Of a stretch of 16,021 bases of DNA, positions 8,254 to 15,322 are shown in pieces (positions within the stretch are counted from its first letter, which is position 1; each line of letters begins with the position of its first letter). Made by a program: the position numbers and the translations under genes. The notes beneath the pieces were generated by a model. It was not told where the DNA came from, did no database searches, and saw only the letters and a list, made by a program, of their open reading frames with translations. The stretch is from the NCBI GenBank assembly GCA_903839795.1, contig CAIMDR010000654.1, positions 1 through 16,021 of the forward strand. The letters run 5' to 3'. Source of the stretch: an uncultured Methylococcaceae bacterium (lineage in GTDB: Bacteria > Pseudomonadota > Gammaproteobacteria > Methylococcales > Methylomonadaceae).

Positions 8254-9567
8254 CTATACCAAACGCCCCCACAAGTCATAGTCATCGGCTTCTTCAAGCT
8301 CAACCTCAACAAAATCACCGACTTTAAGGTGTGTCGCCCCATCAATAAAAACCTGACCGTCAATTTCCGGTGCATCGGCCTTACTTCTGGCAACAGCGCC
8401 CTCCTCTACCACCTCATCAACCAGAACCGTTTCAATCCGGCCTATGCGTTGCTGTAAACGCTCAGCACTAATTTCGGCCTGATGCGCCATAAAACGCGCC
8501 AAACGTTCTTGTTTGACTTCTTCAGGCACTAAATCGGGCAAGTCATTGGCAACCGCTCCTTTTACCGGAGAATAAGCAAAACAACCCACTCTATCAAGCT
8601 GCGCTTCCGTCATAAATTGCAGTAACTGTTCAAACTCCTGTTCCGTTTCTCCCGGAAAGCCGACAATAAAAGTACTGCGCAACGTAATATCAGGACAAAT
8701 CTCTCGCCACGCCTTAATGCGTTCCAGATTATTTTGACTGGCCGCAGGACGCTTCATTAATTTAAGAATACGACTATTGGCATGTTGAAAAGGAATATCC
8801 AGATAAGGCAATATTTTTCCTTCTGCCATTAATGGGATCACTTCATCGACATGAGGATACGGATAAACATAATGCATTCGTACCCAAATACCCAGGTCAC
8901 CCAGTGCCTCGGCTAAATCATAAAAACGGGTTTTAACAGAGCGCCCTTTCCAGTCACGGCTTTGATACTTTAAATCCAGACCATAAGCACTGGTATCCTG
9001 GGAAACAACCAATAATTCTTTTACCCCTGCCTTCGCCAAACGCTCTGCTTCCCACAGAACATCATCAACCGGCCGACTGACCAAATCGCCGCGCATTGAC
9101 GGAATAATGCAAAACGTGCAGCGATGATTACAGCCTTCCGATATTTTTAGATAGGCATAATGACTTGGCGTTAACTTTATCCCTTGTGGCGGCAAAAGAC
9201 TCGTAAAGGGATCGTGTCGAGGGGGTAAATGCTCGTGTACCGAAGCCACAACTTCATTTAACGCATGTGCTCCCGTCACTTTTAAAACCTGGGGATGACG
9301 CGCCCTGATTTCATCTTCCCTGGCACCCAAGCAACCGGTAACGATTACCTTGCCGTTTTTAGCCAAGGCTTCACCGATACTATCTAATGATTCCTCCACC
9401 GCCGCATCGATAAATCCGCAGGTATTAACAATCACCAAATCAGCATTCTGGTAAGTCGGTGAGATGTCATATCCCTCTGAACGAAGCTGAGTTAAAATTC
9501 TTTCGCTATCAACTAGCGCTTTCGGGCAGCCCAAACTAATAAAGCCGACGGTAGGTATCTTTGTCAT
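8254..9567 (-). CDS. rimO: Ribosomal protein uS12 (aspartate) methylthiotransferase RimO
   Basis: RimO is a radical-SAM enzyme that adds a methylthio group to a conserved aspartate of ribosomal protein S12 (Asp89 in E. coli). The 437-aa length agrees with E. coli (441). The N-terminal UPF0004 domain has Cys14 ([12 protein letters not shown]), Cys50 (NTCGF) and Cys79 (GCLGAR), which hold one iron-sulfur cluster. The radical-SAM CxxxCxxC is Cys146, Cys150 and Cys153 (GCNHRCTFC). A C-terminal TRAM-like domain is present from about residue 375. [12 protein letters not shown] is typical of RimO and separates it from MiaB. The ATG at 9567 has no clear ribosome binding site. It is transcribed alone and ends at the shared terminator. 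Confidence 0.97.
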   Translation of the reverse strand: MTKIPTVGFISLGCPKALVDSERILTQLRSEGYDISPTYQNADLVIVNTCGFIDAAVEESLDSIGEALAKNGKVIVTGCLGAREDEIRARHPQVLKVTGAHALNEVVASVHEHLPPRHDPFTSLLPPQGIKLTPSHYAYLKISEGCNHRCTFCIIPSMRGDLVSRPVDDVLWEAERLAKAGVKELLVVSQDTSAYGLDLKYQSRDWKGRSVKTRFYDLAEALGDLGIWVRMHYVYPYPHVDEVIPLMAEGKILPYLDIPFQHANSRILKLMKRPAASQNNLERIKAWREICPDITLRSTFIVGFPGETEQEFEQLLQFMTEAQLDRVGCFAYSPVKGAVANDLPDLVPEEVKQERLARFMAHQAEISAERLQQRIGRIETVLVDEVVEEGAVARSKADAPEIDGQVFIDGATHLKVGDFVEVELEEADDYDLWGRLV

Positions 9568-10247
9568 AAATATGTGTAAGGTATTAAAGGTAAAGGATTA
9601 TTCTTTGCTAAACAGGTTACAGGGTTTGTTCTGATGTTGACCCCCGCCATTTCGGCAGTAGCAACAACAGCCAAACCAGATAGAGCTGAATTTTTTATTG
9701 ATACATTGAATTTGTTATTTTATCACTTTAGGGGGTTGTTAAATAATCAAAGCACTAGATTTAACGTAAAAGTACATCTATTATTCTTGTGTAGTGCCTG
9801 TCTGCTTTTTTTAATCAGCGTGTTAAATAACACTAAAAATAATTTAAATACAATCAGATGCACGTCATTTTAAGTTAATCAGGGTAACTATTAAGGGATT
9901 AACATAAACCGATAGGACATATACTTCCGCTGAAAGTGCAAAAAATGAAAAAAAAACGGCATACACTGACACTAATACGGATACTTTCAAAGACACAGAT
10001 AGCCTGTTTAACTGGATAGCTATAGCGAGAATAGATTTTTTATTACCCAATTTTAACGATAAAGTGTACATTATAAAAAATTAAATCATTCTAAAATCGG
10101 CAGTTTTTGCAGTTTTAAAGCTATAGTTGTTGATCGCAGTTCAATAAATTTGATTATTGTTTCTGCTTTTTGCATGACCAGCATAAGCATCCATTACATT
10201 CGGGATTATTACTAAAATAACCTGATATATAGAATAGTAGGTATAGT
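9568..10247. other. 680-base AT-rich intergenic region without a convincing gene
   Basis: The region separates the divergent rimO and the mltD-like gene. It is AT-rich, with long A and T runs (for example around 9940-9955). Two open frames exist: a plus-strand one at 9634-9873 (79 codons, one hydrophobic segment) and a minus-strand one at 9865-10071 (68 codons, no ribosome binding site). Neither has enough support to be called a gene. I see no tRNA, riboswitch or convincing terminator. It should carry the promoters for both flanking genes, but I could not fix clear -35/-10 pairs. It could be a decayed gene or hold an unrecognised small RNA. Confidence 0.6.
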
Positions 10248-12203
10248 GTGCGACGATTAGTTTTAGTATTAAATTTACTGGTTGGCTCATCATTGCTGAC
10301 CCAATCTGCTGATATTATGGCGGCCTCTTCAGGCACCAAAAAAAATAATCATCAGACTCGACATGAGCCACGCTTACGAGCAAAAATTAAAAACGCCCGC
10401 TTACTTTCTGCTAAGCAAAATAAATTAAAAAATCCGGGTGACGTTTGGGAGCGCATTCGTTCAGGCATGAAAATCCCTCGACCAAGCCCTTTAGCTACCC
10501 TTCCTGATCAAGCTCTCGAAAATGGCAAAAGAGAATCTGAGCCTACCATTATTCAAAAACGCATTGATCCCCCGCTTAATCCGGCTAATTCATCAGATAC
10601 CGGTATCAGCGCTATGCCGCTTTTATCTGCAAAAGCTCAATCTGAACGCATGCTTGCTTTGCAAAAACTCAGGCAGCCGACCACTACCACGACAGCACAA
10701 TATAAATACACCCCTTATGGCCGTCTTAAACTTAACGCCGCTCTCTCTTCAAGAACGGGCAACAAAATAGCTTTGCCAAGCCAGGCACTTGCCTCAAAAA
10801 CCCCTACCCTGAATGAAAATTCTGACGCTCAAACACGACTCCGTTCGCGCATCGACTTAAATCCAAGACTGCACAGACTGGACTTAAGAACGCCCTCTGA
10901 ACTACTCGAAAACACTGCTTCGGGGCCGGAAAAACCTTTTAAATCAAAATATTTTGATAACGCAGAAAATCAGGAAAACACCTCACAACAACCTGTCGAA
11001 CAACGCTTAACGAAGCTAATTCCGCACGAGGAAAACACCTCACAACAACCTGTCGAACAACGCTTAACGAAGCTAATTCCGCACGAGGAAAACACTTCAC
11101 AACAACCTGTCGAACAACATTTAACGAAGCTAATCCCGCACGATAACAAAGAAGCTATTAAATATGAGCGGGTTAATAAGCATGTCGTTTGGTATGCTCA
11201 ACACAGCAGTTATCTGTATCAAGTGACTGATCGTGCACGCCCCTATCTTTATCACATCGTCGAAAGTCTCAGCCAACATAAATTACCTTACGAACTGGCC
11301 TTGTTACCTATTGTAGAAAGCGCTTATCAGCCGACTGCACAATCGCCCAAAAGCGCCGCCGGACTCTGGCAATTTATTCCCAGTACGGGACTTGATTTTG
11401 ATTTGCATCAAAACGGGCAGTATGATGACCGGCTCGATATCACGGCTTCTACTCAGGCAGCCATGCGTTACATGTCATTTCTTAATCAGCATTTTAATGG
11501 TGACTGGTTACTTGCTTTGGCAGCCTATAATTGCGGACTGGGCACCGTCGATAACGCCATTAGTCGCAATGTCGCTGAAGGGTTTGACACGGATTACTGG
11601 TCTTTGCGCTTACCTGAAGAAACCCAAGAGTACGTCCCTCGTTTCCTGGCATTATCCAGTATATTTGCCAACCCTGACGCGCATGGCTTAAAGTTTGCCC
11701 CGGTTAGAAACGAGCCTTATTTTGTTAAAGTCAAAATTGATCGTAAACATGACATTGACTACCTGGCTGAAAAAGAATTTAAAGAAGTTGCCGAAATGGC
11801 CAATCTTGGTTACGAGCAATTCAGTCGCCTTAATCCCGGCTATCTTGATCCCAAACTAGCCAATGACGGCCCTTACACGTTTCTTATGCCGGCCGCTAAC
11901 GCAGAGCAATTACATCAACGACTGGACAGTATCGCTCAATTTGTTAATCAATCAGCATCGCTAACAACCTCACATTCACCTTTGAAAAGAAGAACCTTGT
12001 TCATGCTGGATGAGCAAAAAACCGCATTATCCCTGTTAACTGATATAACCTTGCCTACAGGGACTGATTTAATAAAAGTCACCGACCCGTTCTTGTCACT
12101 GACCCTGAATACCAATCAAACAACTCCCCGGATAGCGAACCAATCGGCCATATCACCCATTGAATTGAACCCGGATTCAAAACGCCTAAAGAAAAATATA
12201 TAG
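10248..12203 (+). CDS. mltD: MltD-type membrane-bound lytic transglycosylase with long repeat-bearing N-terminus
   Basis: The enzyme cleaves the glycan strands of peptidoglycan in the periplasm. A GTG start (AGG a few bases upstream) gives 651 aa with a signal peptide (MRRLVLVLNLLVGSSLL, cleavage probably near residue 25). Residues 30-300 are polar, basic and probably disordered, ending in three copies of a 19-residue repeat (residues 243-299). The catalytic SLT domain spans about 330-455: LPIVESAYQP holds the catalytic Glu357, followed by SAAGLWQFIPSTG and LALAAYNCGLGTV. The MltD-specific segment (IDYLAEKEFKEVAEMANLGYEQFSRLNPG) follows at about 505-535. No LysM domain is seen in the C-terminal 90 residues, although E. 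coli MltD (452 aa) carries them, and no lipobox is apparent. The gene symbol is by family, not by exact orthology. Confidence 0.88.
   Translation: MRRLVLVLNLLVGSSLLTQSADIMAASSGTKKNNHQTRHEPRLRAKIKNARLLSAKQNKLKNPGDVWERIRSGMKIPRPSPLATLPDQALENGKRESEPTIIQKRIDPPLNPANSSDTGISAMPLLSAKAQSERMLALQKLRQPTTTTTAQYKYTPYGRLKLNAALSSRTGNKIALPSQALASKTPTLNENSDAQTRLRSRIDLNPRLHRLDLRTPSELLENTASGPEKPFKSKYFDNAENQENTSQQPVEQRLTKLIPHEENTSQQPVEQRLTKLIPHEENTSQQPVEQHLTKLIPHDNKEAIKYERVNKHVVWYAQHSSYLYQVTDRARPYLYHIVESLSQHKLPYELALLPIVESAYQPTAQSPKSAAGLWQFIPSTGLDFDLHQNGQYDDRLDITASTQAAMRYMSFLNQHFNGDWLLALAAYNCGLGTVDNAISRNVAEGFDTDYWSLRLPEETQEYVPRFLALSSIFANPDAHGLKFAPVRNEPYFVKVKIDRKHDIDYLAEKEFKEVAEMANLGYEQFSRLNPGYLDPKLANDGPYTFLMPAANAEQLHQRLDSIAQFVNQSASLTTSHSPLKRRTLFMLDEQKTALSLLTDITLPTGTDLIKVTDPFLSLTLNTNQTTPRIANQSAISPIELNPDSKRLKKNI
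10974..11144 (+). repeat. Three tandem 57-bp in-frame repeats in the mltD-like gene
   Basis: Copies lie at 10974-11030, 11031-11087 and 11088-11144 and encode ENTSQQPVEQRLTKLIPHE three times. Copies 1 and 2 are identical in DNA. Copy 3 has five base changes, giving Arg to His in VEQRLT and a last residue Asp in place of Glu. The length is a multiple of three, so loss or gain of a copy keeps the frame. Confidence 0.97.
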
Positions 12204-12228
12204 CAGCGCAGCATCTTGCTCTCTCCCC

Positions 12229-12340
12229 GTAGACATCAACTTAAGACATTTCACCACGAAGACACGAAGAACACGAAGAAAAACCAAAGAAAAATCTTCG
12301 TGTTCTTCGTGGTCTGTAATATCTTTAAATTGATGTGTAT
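12229..12340. repeat. Palindromic CACGAAG element (imperfect inverted repeat of about 110 bases)
   Basis: The left arm has three CACGAAG units (12255-12261, 12263-12269, 12272-12278). The right arm has two CTTCGTG units (12296-12302, 12305-12311). The core is a perfect 17-bp stem (12263-12279 with 12295-12311) around a 15-base AT-rich loop. Outside the core, ACATCAACTTAAGA on the left resembles the reverse complement of ATCTTTAAATTGATGT on the right, so the symmetry extends to both edges. CACGAAG arrays of this kind are dispersed in many bacterial genomes. It lies between convergent genes and could end the mltD-like transcript. Confidence 0.75.
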
Positions 12341-12343
12341 GAG

Positions 12344-12390
12344 GCATCTTGCTCCCTCTCCCACCGGGAGAGGGTTGGGGTGAGGGGATG
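12344..12390. repeat. REP-like GGGAGAGGG palindrome
   Basis: CCCTCTCCC (12354-12362) and GGGAGAGGG (12366-12374) form a 9-bp stem with loop ACC, followed by TTGGGGTGAGGGG. This is the common dispersed element whose translation gives PSPQPSPGGRG in many genomes. A truncated piece of the same sequence (GCATCTTGCTCTCTCCCC) sits at 12211-12228 on the other side of the CACGAAG element. Confidence 0.8.
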
Positions 12391-12423
12391 TAAGTGGTCA
12401 AGTTATTTTATGCACGTTCCTAA

Positions 12424-12741
12424 TCAATCGGTATCTTCAATAAAAGCCATTGCCGACCAGCTAACGATATGCTTAAGATCAAGCCGCGATGTTAACGTGT
12501 GTATCGCTTTTTCAACTTTTTCCGGCTCATCATAAAACTCTATAATCAAGGGTAATTCCAGTGACAAAGTCAACAGGGATGACGTATGTATTTCACGGCT
12601 TTCACCAAAACCGGCAATACCCCGAATAATAGTAACCCCCTGAATTTTTTCTTCATCATGCAAAATATCCAATGCCTGATTTAACTGGTCATGCCCTTCA
12701 AGGGTATAAATTCTGGCGATAGTAACTTCTTTTGTATTCAT
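12424..12741 (-). CDS. DUF190 family protein (PII-like fold), partner of the CrcB gene
   Basis: This 105-aa cytoplasmic protein has the DUF190 pattern: ARIYTLEGHDQ at the start, LHDEEKIQGVTIIRGIAGFGESREIHTSS in the middle, LSLELPLIIEFYDEPEKVEKAIHTL and a C-terminal segment. DUF190 proteins are predicted to have a ferredoxin-like fold resembling PII and CutA trimers, and they are often found next to crcB; their function is unproven. The ATG overlaps the TGA stop of the crcB fusion gene by four bases (ATGA), so translation is coupled. It is the last gene of the orn-crcB-DUF190 unit. A regulatory or accessory role for fluoride export is an inference from position only. Confidence 0.92.
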   Translation of the reverse strand: MNTKEVTIARIYTLEGHDQLNQALDILHDEEKIQGVTIIRGIAGFGESREIHTSSLLTLSLELPLIIEFYDEPEKVEKAIHTLTSRLDLKHIVSWSAMAFIEDTD

Positions 12742-13445
12742 ATCTGCTTACCCACTAATAAACCCAGCCAAATAACAAAAAGACAACTTAAACCATTACC
12801 TACAAAAGTACCCAGCATTAAGTTGGTATGGGACTCAAATGAATAGCCGTGCTCAATCAAAAACAAAATCAAATACAAACCGGATAACGTTAAATAAGTA
12901 CCGACCATGATCACCATAATAGCGGCACGGTATTCCATGGAAAGCGCTACTTTTTGTAACAAGATAGTCGCAATAATGCCAATTAAAAAAGCACCGATGG
13001 CATTGACTATCAACAGTGCGAAAGGAATAACACCACCACTCCAATGAAATAGGCCACCCGAATACAAAAATAACGTTCTGCCGCACAGCAAACCAATCCA
13101 GACCGCCAATAAACAGCCCACCACACTGACCACTATATTTAAAGCCGCTTTGTTTAAACTGCCCTGCTCCAGCAGATAAATGGTTTCCAAGGAAAAAGTG
13201 GAAAAGGTTGTAAAGGCGCCAATAAAACCCACCAAAATGGCGGCTCTATATTCCAGAGTAATAGCGATGCGTTGCAAAATAAGGGCTTCGGTGAGTAAAC
13301 CGATTAAAAATGAACCCACCACATTAACGACCAACGTGCCATAAGGAAAGCCCCTGCCCAGCCATTGATAAAGACCGGTAGAGACTAAAAAGCGCACGAC
13401 CGCGCCACACGCTCCTCCTAATGCAATCGCTATTATTTGATTCAT
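12738..13445 (-). CDS. crcB: Fused double CrcB/Fluc fluoride channel with a helix-deleted, pore-degenerate second half
   Basis: CrcB/Fluc proteins export fluoride through the inner membrane and are normally about 125 aa with four helices, working as antiparallel dimers. This protein has 235 aa. Residues 1-125 are a complete Fluc: GGACGAVVRF in helix 1, Asn41 in helix 2 (VVNVVGSF) and the pore motif GFIGAFTTFSTFS at 73-85 in helix 3. Residues 129-233 are a second copy that begins at the helix 1/2 loop (GLFHWSGG aligned with GLYQWLGR) and keeps helices 2, 3 and 4 with Asn148. In its helix 3 the pore motif reads VGTYLTLSGLYL, without the phenylalanines. Helix 1 is missing, so seven helices are predicted. 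It follows orn by two bases and overlaps the DUF190 gene. No fluoride riboswitch is seen nearby. Confidence 0.9.
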   Translation of the reverse strand: MNQIIAIALGGACGAVVRFLVSTGLYQWLGRGFPYGTLVVNVVGSFLIGLLTEALILQRIAITLEYRAAILVGFIGAFTTFSTFSLETIYLLEQGSLNKAALNIVVSVVGCLLAVWIGLLCGRTLFLYSGGLFHWSGGVIPFALLIVNAIGAFLIGIIATILLQKVALSMEYRAAIMVIMVGTYLTLSGLYLILFLIEHGYSFESHTNLMLGTFVGNGLSCLFVIWLGLLVGKQI

Positions 13446-13447
13446 GG

Positions 13448-13993
13448 TTAAAACTTGATAAAGTGTTCCCGGTAATAACGCAGCTCTTCAATGGATTCAA
13501 TAATATCGTCCAGGGCTTGATGCTTGGATTCTTTATTAAAGCCGTCTTTTACAGCCGGTGCCCATCTTGCCGCCAGTTCTTTAACCGTTGACACATCAAT
13601 ATTCCGATAATGAAAATACGCCTCAAGCGTCGGCATATAACGGTATAAAAAGCGCCGATCTTGACCAATACTGTTCCCACAAATCGGTGAAGTATTGGCC
13701 GGCACCCATTCTTTAAGAAACTCAAGCGTTAACCGCTCTGCTTCAGCCACATTAATAGTGGATGCCTTAACGCGCTCAATTAAACCGGATTGTCCATGAT
13801 GCTTTTGGTTCCAATCGTCCATTGCCGCCAGTGCGGCATCAGACTGATGCACGGCCAAAACGGGGCCGTTGGCAAGAATATTTAAATCTTTATCGGTGAC
13901 TACTGTCGCAATTTCAATGATTAAATCACTGTCCGGGTTAAGCCCCGTCATTTCAAGATCTATCCAGATAAGGTGCTGTAAATCCTGCGCCAT
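13448..13993 (-). CDS. orn: Oligoribonuclease (3'-to-5' exoribonuclease)
   Basis: Orn degrades very short RNAs, including the pGpG left from cyclic-di-GMP breakdown, to mononucleotides in the cytoplasm. The protein is 181 aa, exactly the E. coli length. All DEDDh residues are present at E. coli positions: Asp12 and Glu14 ([10 protein letters not shown]), Asp112 ([12 protein letters not shown]), His158 and Asp163 (KHQALDDI). It is the first gene of a minus-strand unit with the fused crcB (two-base gap) and DUF190. The start ATG has only a weak GGA upstream. It is divergent from the Ste24-like protease and rsgA; orn and rsgA are also divergent neighbours in E. coli, here with the protease gene added. 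Confidence 0.98.
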   Translation of the reverse strand: MAQDLQHLIWIDLEMTGLNPDSDLIIEIATVVTDKDLNILANGPVLAVHQSDAALAAMDDWNQKHHGQSGLIERVKASTINVAEAERLTLEFLKEWVPANTSPICGNSIGQDRRFLYRYMPTLEAYFHYRNIDVSTVKELAARWAPAVKDGFNKESKHQALDDIIESIEELRYYREHFIKF

Positions 13994-14025
13994 TGATTGA
14001 TTCCATTGTGTTAAAGGTGTCTGTT

Positions 14026-14055
14026 AGTGTAGCATTGGCAAATCTGTACGTCTAA
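14026..14055 (-). promoter_or_regulatory. Candidate promoter of the orn-crcB-DUF190 operon
   Basis: On the minus strand TTAGAC (14055-14050) and TACACT (14031-14026) are 18 bases apart, with the extended -10 form TGCTACACT. The predicted leader of about 26 bases is too short for a fluoride riboswitch. Confidence 0.4.
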
Positions 14056-14080
14056 CTCTTAAACTTAATGCATTTGGCCT

Positions 14081-15322
14081 ATGAATACCTTTACTATTAT
14101 CTTCTTAATTGCGCTGATTATTTCTTCCTCGATACAATTTTGGCTGGCTAAACGACACGCTGATTATGTCGCCGCTCATCGCTCAGCCGTACCCGATGCC
14201 TTTAAAGACAAAGTGCCCTTGGCTGCACACCAAAAAGCCGCAGATTACACGCTTGAAAAAGTCAAACTGGGCAATATCGATGGCATACTGGGCATTGTTG
14301 TATTGCTTTTATTGACACTGGGTGGCGGTATCAATGCATCTTTTGAGTATTGGAGCACCTTTTTCACATCACCCTTACTAGCGGGCGTTGCGGCAACAGC
14401 CTGTATTTTTCTGCTATTGACGGTCATAGAAATCCCGACCAGCATTTATCAGACCTTTGTTATTGAAGAGAAATTTGGCTTTAATAAAAGCACGGTTAAC
14501 CAGTTTATTAAAGACCAGTTTATGCACTTGGGACTGGGCGCTGCGATTGGCCTGCCCTTATTGGCCTTAATCCTGTGGATTATGGACAATGTAGGGCCGC
14601 TTTGGTGGTTATGGGCATGGGCTATTATCATGAGTTTTTCTTTGTTGATGAGCTGGCTTTATCCTACCGTTATTGCGCCCTTGTTTAATAAATTTACACC
14701 CATGGAAGACGGATCATTAAAAGACCGTATTCAAGGACTGTTGACGCGGTGTGGCTTTAACAGCCAAGGCATATTCATCATGGACGGTTCCAAACGCTCC
14801 GGCCACGGTAACGCTTACTTTACCGGTCTGGGCAACAACAAACGCATCGTGTTTTTTGATAACCTGGTTAACTCGCTTGAAGATGAAGAATTGGAAGCGG
14901 TACTGGCGCATGAGTTGGGGCATTTTAAATGTAAACACGTGATTAAAATGCTGATTGCCACCGCCATTATGAGTTTAATCAGTCTGGCTGTGTTAGGCTG
15001 GTTGATTAATGAATCCTGGTTTTATACCGGCTTGGGCGTACAACAACCTTCACACGCTGCCGCCTTATTATTATTCCTGATGGTTTCATCGACCTTTACT
15101 TTTTTTATGCAGCCCATCAGTGCTTATTTTCAACGAAAATTTGAATTTGAAGCCGATGACTTTGCTGCCAATAATGCCAAAGCCTCCAAAATGATTAGCG
15201 GACTGGTTAAGCTCTATGAAGAAAATGCCAACACCTTAACGCCTGATCCGCTGTACTCGGCTTTTCATTACAGTCATCCGCCAGCAGCGATTCGTATCGC
15301 CCATTTAGAAACCAAAAGCTAA
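14081..15322 (+). CDS. Ste24-type (M48 family) integral membrane zinc endopeptidase
   Basis: This 413-aa protease resembles Ste24 / CAAX prenyl protease 1. In bacteria, where CAAX processing is not expected, these enzymes are thought to act in inner-membrane protein quality control. An N-terminal helix (about 3-22) is followed by helices near 65-83, 98-116, 150-170 and 172-198. The zinc motif HELGH is His277-Glu278 to His281, and the third ligand is Glu355 in FEFEADDFA. Two helices (about 290-308 and 325-345) lie between them, and the C-terminus has FHYSHPPAAIRI, as usual for the family. The stop codon overlaps the rsgA start (TAATG), so the two are co-translated. The ATG at 14081 has only a weak ribosome binding site. 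Confidence 0.95.
   Translation: MNTFTIIFLIALIISSSIQFWLAKRHADYVAAHRSAVPDAFKDKVPLAAHQKAADYTLEKVKLGNIDGILGIVVLLLLTLGGGINASFEYWSTFFTSPLLAGVAATACIFLLLTVIEIPTSIYQTFVIEEKFGFNKSTVNQFIKDQFMHLGLGAAIGLPLLALILWIMDNVGPLWWLWAWAIIMSFSLLMSWLYPTVIAPLFNKFTPMEDGSLKDRIQGLLTRCGFNSQGIFIMDGSKRSGHGNAYFTGLGNNKRIVFFDNLVNSLEDEELEAVLAHELGHFKCKHVIKMLIATAIMSLISLAVLGWLINESWFYTGLGVQQPSHAAALLLFLMVSSTFTFFMQPISAYFQRKFEFEADDFAANNAKASKMISGLVKLYEENANTLTPDPLYSAFHYSHPPAAIRIAHLETKS

Noticed and set aside
9564..9650. A 28-codon minus-strand frame whose TGA overlaps the rimO ATG, possibly a leader peptide
   Set aside because: No ribosome binding site precedes its ATG, and the overlap can arise by chance; there is no attenuator structure to go with it.
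9634..9873. Plus-strand open frame of 79 codons in the rimO-mltD gap
   Set aside because: It has a passable AGGG but no recognisable family, is in AT-rich sequence and is not followed by a terminator; kept only as part of the gap description.
9865..10071. Minus-strand open frame of 68 codons in the same gap
   Set aside because: It has no ribosome binding site, and its hydrophobic composition is explained by AT-rich low-complexity DNA.
10974..11144. Direct repeats that could be mistaken for a CRISPR array
   Set aside because: The units are head to tail without spacers and encode an in-frame peptide repeat.
12186..12535. Open frames of 66-71 codons across the repeat region (one contains PSPQPSPGGRG)
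   Set aside because: These are translations of the REP-like and CACGAAG repeats, a well-known source of false genes.
13994..14080. Fluoride riboswitch upstream of the orn-crcB operon
   Set aside because: The gap is 87 bases and shared with a divergent gene; I could not find the riboswitch core, and the likely transcript leader is about 26 bases.
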